A stretch of 64,000 bases of DNA from Flexifilum sp963727545 (GTDB lineage Bacteria; Chloroflexota; Anaerolineae; Aggregatilineales; Phototrophicaceae). Shown in pieces: positions 52,598 to 62,692 of the stretch. The notes under the pieces were generated by a model. The model ran no database searches. It had not been told where the DNA came from and worked only from the letters and a program-made list of their open reading frames with translations. Position numbers and translations under genes: made by a program. Each line of letters starts with the position of its first letter. Position 1 is the stretch's first letter. The DNA lies in assembly GCA_963727545.1 (NCBI GenBank), contig CAVSGS010000013.1:1-64000 (forward strand), written 5' to 3'.

Positions 52598-53697
52598 ATG
52601 GTCTCTTTTACCCCCACTGACGAACAGCAGCAGTTGATCGACGTCATCAAGCGGTTCGCGGCGGATGAACTCCAGCCCGCCGCGCACGCCGCCGACGAAA
52701 ACGAGCATTTCCCGACTGAACTGATCCAAACCGGCTGGGAGATCGGGCTGATCCAGTCCGCGATCCCGGAAGCCTACGGCGGTTTCGGCGAACTGAGCGC
52801 CGTCACTGGCGTGCTGGCAGCCGAAGCGCTGGCGAAAGGCGATCTGTCGATGGCGCTGGCGATCCTCTCGCCCGCGCTGGTCGCCTACCCACTGATCCTC
52901 GACGGCACGACGGCGCAGCACGAGCAGTTCTTGCCCCTGTTCGCGGGCGATACCCTGCCGATCTTCAGCGCGGCGCTGCTCGAACCGGGCATCTTCTTCG
53001 ATCCGCACGACCTCAAGACGACAGCAACGCGCGACGGTGACGGCTTTGTGCTCAACGGTGAGAAGGCTTATGTGCCGCTGGGCGCGCGCGCCGAATGGCT
53101 GCTGATTTACGCGAAAGACAGCGAAACGGGCGCGGTCGGCGGCTATCTGGTTGATGCGAACAGCGACGGCATCACCCGGCAGCAGCGCGAGGCGCTGATG
53201 GGCGTGCGGGCGCTGCCGCTCTACCGCGTCAAGCTGGACGGCGTGCGCGTGCCCGCTGACCTGAAGCTCGGCGGCGAAAGCGGCATGAACTACGGGCGGC
53301 TGATCAGCCGGAGTCAAGGTCGCGCTGGCGGCGCTGGCGGTCGGCGTCGCCGATGCGGCGGCGGAGTACGCGCGCAATTACGCCAAGCAGCGCGTCCAAT
53401 TCGGCGTGCCAATCGCCCAGAAGCAAGCGATCGCTTTCATGCTGGCGGAGATGGCGATTGAGGTCGATGCGGCGCGCTTGCTGGTCTGGGAGGCGGCGGC
53501 GACAGCTCGACGCGGGCGGCGACGCGACAAAAGCAGCCTATCTCGCCAAGCAGTACGCCGACAAAGCCGTCATGTTCGTGGCAGACAGCGCCGTGCAGAC
53601 GCTCGGCGGCTACGGCTTCATCCGCGAATATCCGGCGGAGCGCTGGCTGCGCAATGCGCGCGGCTTCACGACCTTTCACGGTCTCGCCATGATCTGA
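52598..53697 (+). CDS. Acyl-CoA dehydrogenase 1 with two +1 frame breaks (about 365 aa)
   Basis: FAD-dependent alpha,beta-dehydrogenation of acyl-CoA. N domain FTPTDEQQQLIDVIKRFAAD, middle domain GEKAYVPLGARAEWLLIYA, then +1 steps at AGT (53312-53314), giving SKVALAALAVGVADAAAEYA, and after GCG (53501), giving QLDAGGDATKAAYLAKQYAD and the family end TLGGYGFIREYPAERWLRNA. The usual catalytic-Glu end region and the corrected length are normal. Without the steps it is truncated. It stands 20 bp after the cupin. Confidence 0.82.
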
Positions 53698-53740
53698 GTA
53701 GGGGCGTTATAGGCTTGCGAAGCAAGCACAACGCCCCTAC
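53698..53740. repeat. Dispersed palindrome copy 8 (long form)
   Basis: Outer arms GTAGGGGCGTT and AACGCCCCTAC with an inner hairpin GGCTTGC, GAA, GCAAGC. It begins just after the acyl-CoA dehydrogenase stop. Confidence 0.85.
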
Positions 53741-53773
53741 ATTCGCCGCGAAATCAGGGGAAGGGAATGCAAC

Positions 53774-54316
53774 GTGAGTGAAAAACTGCAACTGAGGGTT
53801 GTGCCGGTCGAGGGCGCGCCGGTGGAGATCGGGCGGGCGCTGTGGACGCTGGAAGACGAGCGCCATGATACCCTGCGGCTGCTGCGCGATTTGGACGCGG
53901 CGGCGCTCGATTGGAAACCGGATTGGGCGCTGCATTCGATTGGCACGCTGCTCTATCACATCGCGTCGGTGGAGATCGGCTGGCTGACCATCGAAGTGCA
54001 GGAGAAGCCGGAAGCGCCGGAATCGCTGGGCGAGTTTTTGCCGCTGTTCCCCTACGACGACCGCGACGCGGCGGGCAAGCTGACCGTCGTCGCCGGTGAG
54101 AGTCTCCAGACGCACCTCGATCGCTTGGCGGCGGTTCGGCGCGAACTGCTCAGCGTCTACAAGGCGCTGTCGCTCGAAGATTTCCGCCGCTTGCGCAGTT
54201 TTTCCGATTACGACGTAACGCCGGAGTGGGTGCTGCATCATCTCTGCCAGCACGAAGCCGAGCATCGCAGCGAGATGTCGGCGGTCAAGACGGCATATCG
54301 AAACCTCACCCCCTAA
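53774..54316 (+). CDS. DinB-family protein (180 aa)
   Basis: Four-helix DinB/YfiT-like fold. Metal-ligand candidates are His in LLYHIASVEIGW and the His pair in LHHLCQHEAEHRSEM. Such proteins are thiol transferases or metal-dependent hydrolases; the substrate here is unknown. It has a GTG start at 53774. The last codons and the stop lie in a CCCCCTAACCCCC-type repeat, so the repeat sets the protein's C-terminus. Confidence 0.82.
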   Translation: MSEKLQLRVVPVEGAPVEIGRALWTLEDERHDTLRLLRDLDAAALDWKPDWALHSIGTLLYHIASVEIGWLTIEVQEKPEAPESLGEFLPLFPYDDRDAAGKLTVVAGESLQTHLDRLAAVRRELLSVYKALSLEDFRRLRSFSDYDVTPEWVLHHLCQHEAEHRSEMSAVKTAYRNLTP

Positions 54317-54340
54317 CCCCCTCTCCATAATGCGAGGGGG
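54307..54340. repeat. CCTCACCCCCTAACCCC repeat at the end of the DinB gene
   Basis: CTCACCCCCTAACCCCCTCT then ATGCGAGGGGG; partial complementary arms of the same family as 51048. It supplies the DinB stop codon. Confidence 0.6.
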
Positions 54341-54405
54341 AACAAAGCGATCCACGTCGGGGTGCAAGGTTTGATGATAATTGAATAGATTGGCGAGAAA
54401 CCATT

Positions 54406-55675
54406 ATGGCGATCAGTTTTGAAATCCCCGAACACATTCAGCAGCAGACCGAGATGGTCAAAATGGCGGCGGAGTTCTTCATGCGTCCGGTCTCGCGGGA
54501 ATTGGACGAGCACGAACACGAGCGTCCGACCCAGTTCGTCGAGCAGATGTGGCCCGTCATGCGCGACATGCAGAAGAAGACGCTGGATCGCTTAGCCAAT
54601 CCGCCCGAACCGAGCGGCGGCGAAAAGCGCGTGCGCACGACCAATCTGCGGCTGATGCTGATGATCGAGATGCTGTCGTGGGGCGACGCCGGGATTTATC
54701 TGTGCCTGCCCGGTGGCGCGCTCGGCGGCGCGGCGATTGAGGCGGTCGGCACGCCGGAGCAGAAGATCAAGTTCCTGTCGCGCTTCGCCGAGGGCGATAC
54801 CCCGGCGTGGGGCGCGATGGCGATGACCGAACCGGGCGCGGGATCGGACACCTCGGCGATCCGCACCAGCGCGGTGTTCGACGAAGCGACCAACGAGTGG
54901 GTGCTCAACGGCGAGAAGATTTTCTGCACCAACGGCAAGCTGGCGCTGGACGAGTCGAACGGGTTGGTCGTCGTCTGGGCGTCGATTGACCGCAGCGCCG
55001 GACGCGCCGGAATGCGCCCGTTCGTGGTCGAGGCGGGGACGCCCGGCGTCACCGTGACCAAGACCGAGATCAAGCACGGCATCCGCGCCAGCGATACCGC
55101 CGCCATCGTCTTCGAGGACGCGCGCATCCCGGCGGATCACATCCTCGGCAGCGCGGAAGTCGCCAAGCCGGGCGAGTCGTCGTCAGGGCGCAAGGGCTTC
55201 AAGGGCGCGATGGCGACCTTCGACGCGACCCGTCCGCTTGGTCGCCGCCAGCGCGCTCGGCATCGGGCGGGCGGCGCTCGAATTCCTGAAAGAAAAGCTG
55301 GCGGAGAACGGCGTCGAAATCCCCTACGATCAGCCCTATCACAAGCTGACGGCGATCCAGCGCGACGTGCTGGAAATGGAAGGACAGCTTCGCGCCGCCT
55401 ATCTGCTGACGCTGCGGGCGATCACGCTGCTGGACGCGGGCGCGCCCAACAGCCTCGAAGCGTCGATGGCGAAGGCGAAGGCGGGCAAGGTCGTCACGCT
55501 GATCGGGCAGAAGGCGGTCGAACTGCTCGGCGCAAACGGCTACAGCCGCGAGTGGCTGGTCGAAAAGTGGATGCGTGATGCCAAGATCAACGACATCTTC
55601 GAGGGAACGGGGCAGATCAATACGCTGGTCGTCGCGCGGCGCATTCTCGAGTACAGCGGGCGCGAGTTGAATTAG
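54406..55675 (+). CDS. Acyl-CoA dehydrogenase 2 with one +1 frame break (about 422 aa)
   Basis: A larger acyl-CoA dehydrogenase. MAISFEIPEHIQQQTEMVKM at the start, AMTEPGAGSDTSAIRTSAV (FAD and substrate region), NGEKIFCTNGKLA, GIRASDTAAIVFEDARIPAD. The frame fails after FDATRPL; a +1 step at CTT (55237-55239) gives VAASALGIGRAALEFLKEKL and the rest to LVEKWMRDAKINDIFEGTGQ, with the family EGTGQIN ending. The corrected length is normal. Part of the beta-oxidation cluster, 94 bp before the next enzyme. Confidence 0.85.
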
Positions 55676-55756
55676 CGGTCAGCCATCAGCGGTCAGCTTT
55701 CAGCTAAAACGGGTGAGCACTTGCTGACTGCTGAAAGCTGATAGCTAAAAGCTAAA
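55674..55756. repeat. Inverted CAGCTTTCAGC-type repeat
   Basis: CAGCGGTCAGCTTTCAGCT and GACTGCTGAAAGCTGATAGC as complementary arms between two enzyme genes. The right end leads directly into the ribosome site AAAGG of the next gene. Confidence 0.7.
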
Positions 55757-55768
55757 GAAAGGTCATTT

Positions 55769-58169
55769 ATGGCATATCAAATTCGCAAGGCGGTGGTGAT
55801 CGGGTCGGGGACGATGGGCAGCGGGATCGCGGCGCTGCTGGCGGGCGTCGGCGTGGACGTGCTGCTGCTCGACATTCCGGCACGCGACACGCAAGCGGGC
55901 GACCCGGCGGCGAAGCGCAACGCGGTCGCGCTCGACGGACTCAAGCGGATGCAGAGCGCGCGTCCGGCGCAGTTGTTCAGCGCGGGCGACCTCGACCGCA
56001 TCCGCGTCGGCAACGTCGAGGACGATCTCGATGGAGTGGCGGACGCCGACTGGGTGATCGAAGTGGTGGTCGAGCGGCTGGACATCAAGCGCGACCTGAT
56101 GGCTAAATTAGCGGATCGCGTCGGCGCGAACACGATCGTCTCGACCAATACCTCCGGCTTGCCGATCCGCGCGGTCGCCGAGGGGCTGAGCGACGACTTC
56201 ACGCGGCGCTTTCTGGGCACGCACTTCTTCAATCCGCCGCGCTACCTGCGCCTGCTCGAAGTCATCCCGCACCCGAACACCGATCCGGCAGTGGTCGACT
56301 TCATCGTCGAGTACGCGACCAAAACGCTCGGCAAGGGTGTGGTGATCGCCAAAGACGAGCCGAATTTCATCGGCAACCGCTTCATGACCATGAGCGGGAT
56401 GCAGATTGTCAACGACGCGCTCGACAACGGGTTCACCGTCGAGGAAATCGACTCGCTGACCGGTCCGCTGATCGGTCGCCCGAAGACGGCGACGTTCCGG
56501 CTGAACGATCTGGTCGGCATCGACATCGCCGTCGGCGTGGCGCGGAATCTGTATCCGGCGATCCCCGACGATCCGGCGCGAACGGTGCTGGAACACGAAG
56601 GATCGACCGCGCTGTTCGACAAGCTGATCAGCCAACGGCTGGCTCGGCAACAAGAGCGGGCAGGGCTTCTACAAGATGGTCAGGACGGCGGACGGCGGCA
56701 AAGAGTTCTACTCGCTCGACCTGAACACGCTCGACTACCTGCCGCCGAGCAAGCCGCGCTTCGAGAGTGTCGGCAAGCATCGCAAAGTCGAGCCGACTGC
56801 CGAGCGGATCAAGCGGCTGCTGAGCGAGGACGACCGCGCCGCCAAGCTGCTGTGGCGACATCACGCCTTTTTGCTGGCGTATGCCTCGCAGCGCGTGCCG
56901 GAGATCACCGAGACGCTGGTCAACGTCGATAACGCCCAGAAGTGGGGCTTCGCTCACGAGTTGGGACCGTTCGAAATCTGGGACGCGCTCGGCGTCGCCG
57001 AGACCGTGCCCGCCTTCGAAGCGGCGGGCTATCCGGTCGCTGACTGGGTCAAGGGAATGCTCGATCAGGGCTACACGACCTTCTACCAGTACGACGAAGC
57101 CGGGCAGAAAGTCGGCTACTACAGCCCGCAGAAGAGCGTCTACGAACTGATCGCCGCCGACAGCCGCGTGATCAAGGCAGCGGTGCTCCACGCGAGCGGT
57201 AAGGAAGTCGCGCGCAATGCCGGGGCGAGCGTGCTCGATATGGGCGACGGCGTGGCGCTGTTCGAACTGCACAGCCCCGCCAACGCCATCGACACCGACG
57301 TGATCGAGCTTGGCTGGAAGGCGCTGGAATTGCTCGACACGGATTTCGACGCGCTGGTGATCGGCGGCGACAGCGAGCGCTTCTGCGTCGGCGCGAACCT
57401 GTTCATGATGATGATGGCGGTGCAGAACGACCAGCTCGATCAGCTTGAGCAGATGATCCGCGACCTGCAAAGTCTGATTCAAGGCTTCCGCTATGCGTCC
57501 AAGCCGGTCGTCACCGCGCCCTACAACATGGCGCTCGGCGGCGGCGCAGAGCTGCTGATGGGCGGCTCGCGAATCATCGCCCATTCGGAACTCTACGCGG
57601 GGTTGGTCGAGGTCGGCGTCGGACTGATCCCGGCGGGCGGCGGCTGCAAAGAACTGGTGCGCCGGGTGATCAATCCGGTGATGGCGTCGCATCCGAACGC
57701 TGACGCGCTGCCGCATCTGCAAAAAATCTTCGAGCAGATCGCGCTGGCGAAGGTCAGCGAGAGCGCTAAACAAGCCCGCGAGATGGGTTTCCTTTCGTCG
57801 TGTGACCGGATCGTCATGAACCGCGATCACCTGCTGGGTGAGGCGAAGCGCGAGGCGCTGCACATGGCGGCGAACTACACGCCGCTGCACGCGGGCAAAG
57901 TCTACGCCGCCGGGCGCGACGCTTACGCCGCGCTGCTGATCGGCATCGAGGGTTTCATCGAGAGCGGTTACGCCAGCGAACACGACGCCTTCATTGCGCG
58001 CAAGCTGGCTTACGTGCTGACCGGCGGCGCGATCAGCGAGCCGGGCTGGATCGACGAGCAGGTGCTGCTCGATTTGGAGCGCGAGGCGTTCCTCGAACTC
58101 GCGCAGACGCCTAAGTCGCTGGAGCGGATCGGCTACATGCTTCAGAACAACAAGGCGCTCAGAAACTAG
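55769..58169 (+). CDS. 3-hydroxyacyl-CoA dehydrogenase / enoyl-CoA hydratase fusion, one +1 frame break (about 799 aa)
   Basis: FadN-like trifunctional-type enzyme. NAD loop VIGSGTMGSGIAALLAGVG (about 11-29), NTSGLPIRAVAEGL, FLGTHFFNPPRYLRLLEVIP (catalytic His). A +1 step at GCT (56642-56644) restores RLAGNKSGQGFYKM and the second dehydrogenase domain. A C-terminal crotonase domain follows: oxyanion words SPANAIDTDVIEL and ALGGGAELLMGG, with GLVEVGVGLIPAGGG. Reaction: hydration of enoyl-CoA and NAD-dependent oxidation of the 3-hydroxy acid. The corrected length equals the family's usual length. Confidence 0.87.
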
Positions 58170-58486
58170 GACTGAGGTAGAGAGGTACCGAGTACTGAGC
58201 GATGTGTGGGTGTTGACAACGCTCTGCTGTGCCGAAAAGTCATCAAATTTGATGATGCACAGTCGAAATGGACGAAGGCACTCTCCCTGAATTCGGGGAG
58301 GGGAAGCGCAAGGCAAATCGAAGATTTGCACAGTGCGGGGGTGGGGTCAGTGTGGAGCTTTTTCAACACGCTCATATAACGCCCCACGGATGCCGAATCC
58401 AGAATTCAGTAGAAACACTGCCGCTACTGCGTCAATGTACTGTTACGATGGTGATTTATCGTGAAGCCGAGAGGCGAGGACGTGAC
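58170..58486. other. 317-bp gap, fragmented repeats only
   Basis: Begins with GTACCGAGTACTGAG words (58185-58199). The middle, 58265-58355, has GGGAGGGG-like stretches of the CCCTCACC family in reverse orientation. No convincing gene: the frame open from 58268 is the upstream extension of the next gene and has no family resemblance. Confidence 0.45.
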
Positions 58487-59377
58487 ATGGTTTTGCTACC
58501 GGAACTGCCGATTGCCGAATGGGAGCCGACCCGCGCGACGCTGCACATGTGGATGCAGATCGTCGGCAAGGTGCGGCTGGAACTCGCACCGAAGGTTAAT
58601 CACTGGTGGGAAGTGCCGTTTTACCTGACGGCGCGCGGGCTGACGACCTCGCCGATCCCCTACGGCGATCAGATTTTCGACGTCGAGTTCGACTTCCTCG
58701 ACCACCGGCTGGTGATCCGCGCCTGCGATGGCGGGCTGCACACGATGGTGCTGCGCCCGCAGAGTGTCGCTGATTTCTACGCCGAGTTCATGGGCGCGCT
58801 GCGCTCGTTGGGGATCGACGTGAAAATTTGGGCGATGCCGGTCGAGATCAGCGACCCGATCCCGTTCGAGCAGGACACGATCCACGCCAGCTACGACGCC
58901 GAATACGTCACTCGTCACTGGCAAATTCTGCGCTTCGCCGACTCGGTATTCAAGGAGTTTCGCGGCGGATTCATCGGCAAGCACAGCCCGGTGCATTTCT
59001 TTTGGGGCAGCTTCGACCTCGCCTCGACGCGCTTTTCGGGGCGGCGTGCGCCGGAGCGGGAGTGGTCGCCTGAACTGGCGACCATCATGCGCGAAGCGTA
59101 CTCGCACGAGGTCAGCAGCGCGGGCTTCTGGGCGGGCGGTGGTGACGTCGAGCCGGTATTCTACGCCTATCACACGCCGGAACCGGACGGTTACAAGGCG
59201 GCGGCGGTGCAGCCGAAGGCAGCGCTTTATCTGGATCAGATGAGCGAGTTCGTGCTCCCTTACGCCGCGCTGCGCCAGTCCGACGATCCGCGCCGCGATT
59301 TGCTCGCCTTCTTGCAGACGACCTACGCGGCAGGCGCGAACCTCGCCCACTGGGATCGTGGGGAATTGGAACGATAA
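58487..59377 (+). CDS. DUF5996-family protein (296 aa)
   Basis: The pattern is that of DUF5996: LPIAEWEPTRATLHMWMQIV, GKVRLELAPKVNHWWEVPFY, GLTTSPIPYGDQIFDVEFDF, SVADFYAEFMGALRSLGI, IGKHSPVHFFWGSFDLASTR, SHEVSSAGFWAGGG and FYAYHTPEPDGY. The function of the family is not known. GAGGACG lies before ATG 58487. It is cytosolic. Its position between the beta-oxidation enzymes and the thiolase may be accidental. Confidence 0.85.
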   Translation: MVLLPELPIAEWEPTRATLHMWMQIVGKVRLELAPKVNHWWEVPFYLTARGLTTSPIPYGDQIFDVEFDFLDHRLVIRACDGGLHTMVLRPQSVADFYAEFMGALRSLGIDVKIWAMPVEISDPIPFEQDTIHASYDAEYVTRHWQILRFADSVFKEFRGGFIGKHSPVHFFWGSFDLASTRFSGRRAPEREWSPELATIMREAYSHEVSSAGFWAGGGDVEPVFYAYHTPEPDGYKAAAVQPKAALYLDQMSEFVLPYAALRQSDDPRRDLLAFLQTTYAAGANLAHWDRGELER

Positions 59378-59380
59378 ATA

Positions 59381-59486
59381 CAGGACTGAGCTTCAAGGAC
59401 TGAGGACTGAGAAAAACAGCAATGAGTGATGAGCAATGAGGTTGTCGAGTTTTGACTCATTACTCATCACTCGGTACTCGGTACTT
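59381..59486. repeat. ACTGAGGACTGAG / GAGTGATGAGCAATGAG inverted word repeat
   Basis: GAGTGATGAGCAATGAG is complementary to CTCATTACTCATCACTC; flanking ACTGAG units face CTCGGTACT units. Between the DUF5996 and thiolase genes. Confidence 0.65.
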
Positions 59487-59518
59487 TCAAAATACGTTGC
59501 TAGAAAAGGATTAGGATA

Positions 59519-60703
59519 ATGCGTGAAGCAGTGATTGTGGCGGCGTCACGGACGGCAGTCGGCAAGGCGAAGAAGGGCGTCAGCCGGAGCGCGCGCTCCG
59601 ACGACATGGCGGCGGTGGTGATCGAGGATCTAATGCGGCAGACCGGCGGCAAGCTCGATCCCTACGAGATCGATGACGTGAGCATCGGCTGTGCCATGCC
59701 CGAAGGATCGCAGGGCTTGAACTTCGCCCGCGTGATCGGGCTGCGGGCGGGGCTGCCGGTCGAAATCCCGGCGCAGACGATCAACCGCTTCTGCTCCAGC
59801 GGCTTGCAGACGATCGCTAGCGCTGCCGAGCGGATCATCGCCGATGGCGCGGACGTGATCATCGCGGGCGGGGCGGAGAGTATGACGCTGGTGCCGATGA
59901 CCGGCTTCAAGATCAGTCCGAATCCGTACATGGCGGCAAATGCGCCCGAAGCCTACATGAGCATGGGGCACACCGCCGAACACGTCGCCGACGAGTACCA
60001 TGTCAGCCGCGAGGATATGGATCAATTCGCCTACGAGAGCCACATGAAGGCAGCGCGGGCGACCGACGCGGGCTACTTCCGGCAGGAGATCGTGCCGTTC
60101 ACGTTTGAGGAAACCTCGATCAGCGCCGACGGCGAACCGATCACTACGACGATCACGCTGACCGAGGATGAACATCTGCGCCGCGAGACGACGCTCGAAG
60201 GCTTGGCGAAGCTCAAGCCGGTCTTTCGCCAGAACGGTCGTGTGACCGCCGGGAACTCCAGCCCGCTCAGCGACGGTGCGGCGGGCGTGATCGTGATGGA
60301 GGCGGGCAAGGCGGCGCAGCTAGGACTCAAGCCGCTGGCGCGTTACGTCGGCTTCAACGTCGCCGGCGTGCGCCCGGAAGTGATGGGCATCGGACCGATT
60401 GCGGCGATCCCGAAGCTGCTCAAGCGGACCGGAATGGCACTGAGCGAGATCGACCTGATCGAACTGAACGAGGCGTTCGCGTCACAGTCGCTCGCCGTGA
60501 TTCGTCATTTGGAGCTTGATCCGGCGCGGGTCAACGTCAACGGCGGCGCGATCGCGCTCGGTCATCCGCTCGGCTGCACCGGCTCCAAGCTGACCGTCCA
60601 ATTGATCAACGAGATGAAGCGGCGCGGCAGCAAGTACGGCATGGTCACGATGTGTATCGGTGGGGGCATGGGCGCGGCGGGGATTTTCGAGAATTTGAAC
60701 TGA
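59519..60703 (+). CDS. fadA: Acetyl-CoA C-acyltransferase (thiolase, 394 aa)
   Basis: Last step of beta-oxidation: thiolysis of 3-oxoacyl-CoA. Nucleophile Cys92 in NRFCSSGLQTIASAAE, catalytic His in NGGAIALGHPLGCTGS, second Cys in CIGGGMGAAGIF. Other family words: EGSQGLNFARV, GGAESMTLVPM, AGNSSPLSDGAA, IELNEAFASQ. It is intact and of usual length. Probably functions with the fusion enzyme at 55769. A terminator follows at 60766. Confidence 0.95.
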   Translation: MREAVIVAASRTAVGKAKKGVSRSARSDDMAAVVIEDLMRQTGGKLDPYEIDDVSIGCAMPEGSQGLNFARVIGLRAGLPVEIPAQTINRFCSSGLQTIASAAERIIADGADVIIAGGAESMTLVPMTGFKISPNPYMAANAPEAYMSMGHTAEHVADEYHVSREDMDQFAYESHMKAARATDAGYFRQEIVPFTFEETSISADGEPITTTITLTEDEHLRRETTLEGLAKLKPVFRQNGRVTAGNSSPLSDGAAGVIVMEAGKAAQLGLKPLARYVGFNVAGVRPEVMGIGPIAAIPKLLKRTGMALSEIDLIELNEAFASQSLAVIRHLELDPARVNVNGGAIALGHPLGCTGSKLTVQLINEMKRRGSKYGMVTMCIGGGMGAAGIFENLN

Positions 60704-60765
60704 TTGATCCCTGACAATAAAGTCGTTCCTGGAACGACAGCGTTCGATGGAACGACTACTTGTCC

Positions 60766-60803
60766 AAGATGCGAGCTGCTGTGATTAGCCTCGCATCTTT
60801 TTT
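60766..60803 (+). terminator. Rho-independent terminator after the thiolase
   Basis: AAGATGCGAG, 14-base loop, CTCGCATCTT, then TTTT. A second small hairpin, GTCGTTCC/GGAACGAC, precedes it at 60722-60738. Confidence 0.8.
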
Positions 60804-60871
60804 CGATGCTCATTATCTCCGGCTTTTGTCTTACTTTATGGGGTACCGATCACAATCGCCGCGCACCCCGA

Positions 60872-62314
60872 TTAGGTTGAGAAGCTGAGCGTAACCGGTT
60901 CATCCGATTCAAATTGAACGTGCAGGCTGTCGCCAATTTTTGTCGTGGTGAACGGCGTGTCGGGTCTGGCGAGGTGGACAATTAACCCCGGTAGCGTCCA
61001 TTGATCAGCGTGAACCATGCTGGTATCCGCATCAGCAGTATAGATCTCGAATGCAAAAGTGATACGTTCCCGGCTCGAAAGCTGTAAACGGCGTGGCTCG
61101 GCAACTGCTTGGATGAGTTTCTCGGAGCGGGTTCGCAGCCAGCTTACGGATCCGTTCGCAGTTTGCCAGTGAGCTGTCGCAGGATGAAACTGATCTGTCC
61201 GCGATGCGTTGTGATAATCAGCTTCTGCTCCAAGCATCAACCGCTTGGACAGCCAAGCGGTCACCGTGCGATTTGGCTCGATCGTGCGTTCCAGAAACCT
61301 TTCGCCTTGAAACGCAGTGAGTGCGGGCAGCACGTCATCCGGCGGTTCTGCGCCAATTAGCGCAACTTCCGGCATGAAAAAGAAATCGGCAGCGTGTTCA
61401 AACTGGCGATCCACGTCGGGCAGTGGTGCGTTGGCTGCCGGTAGCGCTGCGGCAATCCACAGACCGAGCGACGCCAGATAATCCGTCATATCCATCCCGT
61501 AGCTTCGGTCATACGGACCGCACATATTTCGCATTCCAGCGTGATAAAACTGCGCCAGATCGCGCCAGATCGCGGCTTCCATGGCTGACCCCAGTTCGCG
61601 ATAGACAGGTCGTGAGCCGTATTTACGCCATAACCCGAGGGCATATAAATCGACCCCGTAGTAGGTCGGTGAGTTGTATTCGTTAAAGGTCCGGTAGCGT
61701 TCAAACAGCGCATGGATTTCCCGCGCTAGCCCGTCGGCATAGTCTCGCCAAACTGCATTCCCGTAGAGTTCGCCAGCGTAATCCAGCAAAAAGGCACTCA
61801 TCAGCGAAATGTTCGTATATTCTGCGGCAACCTTGCGCGCGAACGCACCTTCGGCAGCCAACCGAATCGCGTGGCGCATGTCGTTTTGCAGGGCGTCGGG
61901 GAGGAGGTCGCCGAAATCCTTCAGCAGAACAATGAACACGGTGCCGATAAACTCACGCCAATTCGGATCGTAGTCGCGCCAGATCACGGCATTTTCTGGC
62001 GGGTGCGGTTCGCTGGGATAACGAAAAAAAGTGCCGTGATACACGGCGGAAGGTTCATCGAACTGGTAATTCATGATTGTTTTGATGATCGTCTGCGCAC
62101 GAGCAACGTCGCCACGCTCTTGGCGCATCAGCAACCCCGTCGCATACCAAACTGAGTCCCGAACAAGGTAAGGCGCATCGTTATCGCCTTGTTGTCCGCG
62201 GTCTAAGGGCATTTGTACGAGGCTGTAGTCAGCGTTCCAGCGCCCATCAGCCCATTGCAAGGCTCGGTCGAACCAGTGGCTGGTATTGTTGTCTCGTTGA
62301 TGAACGGTTCTCAT
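60872..62314 (-). CDS. Six-hairpin (alpha/alpha barrel) glycosidase-like protein (480 aa)
   Basis: Soluble, no signal peptide. Rich in aromatic and acidic motifs typical of alpha/alpha-toroid sugar enzymes: RDSVWYATGLLMRQ, WRDYDPNWREFIGTVFIVLL, EYTNISLMSAFLLDYAGELY, NEYNSPTYYGVDLYALGLWR, GPYDRSYGMDMTDYLASLG, and a C-terminal beta domain (about 390-480). I cannot name a GH or PL family. Downstream neighbour of a GH31 gene on the same strand, so a carbohydrate role is likely. Confidence 0.7.
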   Translation of the reverse strand: MRTVHQRDNNTSHWFDRALQWADGRWNADYSLVQMPLDRGQQGDNDAPYLVRDSVWYATGLLMRQERGDVARAQTIIKTIMNYQFDEPSAVYHGTFFRYPSEPHPPENAVIWRDYDPNWREFIGTVFIVLLKDFGDLLPDALQNDMRHAIRLAAEGAFARKVAAEYTNISLMSAFLLDYAGELYGNAVWRDYADGLAREIHALFERYRTFNEYNSPTYYGVDLYALGLWRKYGSRPVYRELGSAMEAAIWRDLAQFYHAGMRNMCGPYDRSYGMDMTDYLASLGLWIAAALPAANAPLPDVDRQFEHAADFFFMPEVALIGAEPPDDVLPALTAFQGERFLERTIEPNRTVTAWLSKRLMLGAEADYHNASRTDQFHPATAHWQTANGSVSWLRTRSEKLIQAVAEPRRLQLSSRERITFAFEIYTADADTSMVHADQWTLPGLIVHLARPDTPFTTTKIGDSLHVQFESDEPVTLSFST

Positions 62315-62692
62315 CGGAAATTTCTCCGGCTAGGATGCACTTGCCGAACTGCGCACGGGAATGACCGTGCTCGCATCAGAATTATAGTCCAATTAGGCAA
62401 GCCCATATGAGCAGTTTAAGCCGGTTTCAAGGTCGTCTCAGCTACCAGTGATCTGTGACCCTTCTCCCTCAGGGAGAAGGGGGCTTTCACCTTCAGGATG
62501 TTTAAGTCCCTCGCCCTGAGGGAGAGGAAAAATGTCAACATAACCTAGCAGCCGAAAAATCCGATTGACCGAGGACGAATGCCACCTTCATTCAACGGCG
62601 TTGCTTGATTGCTATGCTGCACGCAAATAGAGCATGAGCCACAGCGGGATCGGCTACTTGATCCGTGGTATGCCAGTCGCCCATCCCTACAG
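62315..62692. other. 378-bp gap with a CCCTCTCC-type hairpin
   Basis: At 62457-62530, CCCTTCTCCCTCAGGGAGAAGGG and TCCCTCGCCCTGAGGGAGAGG form two strong hairpins of the same word family as at 46150. No gene is visible in the remainder. Confidence 0.5.

Noticed and set aside
56628..58331. Long minus-strand open frame opposite the FadN-like gene (567 codons)
   Set aside because: Antisense shadow of conserved crotonase and dehydrogenase domains; rich in Arg, His and Ala runs without family resemblance.
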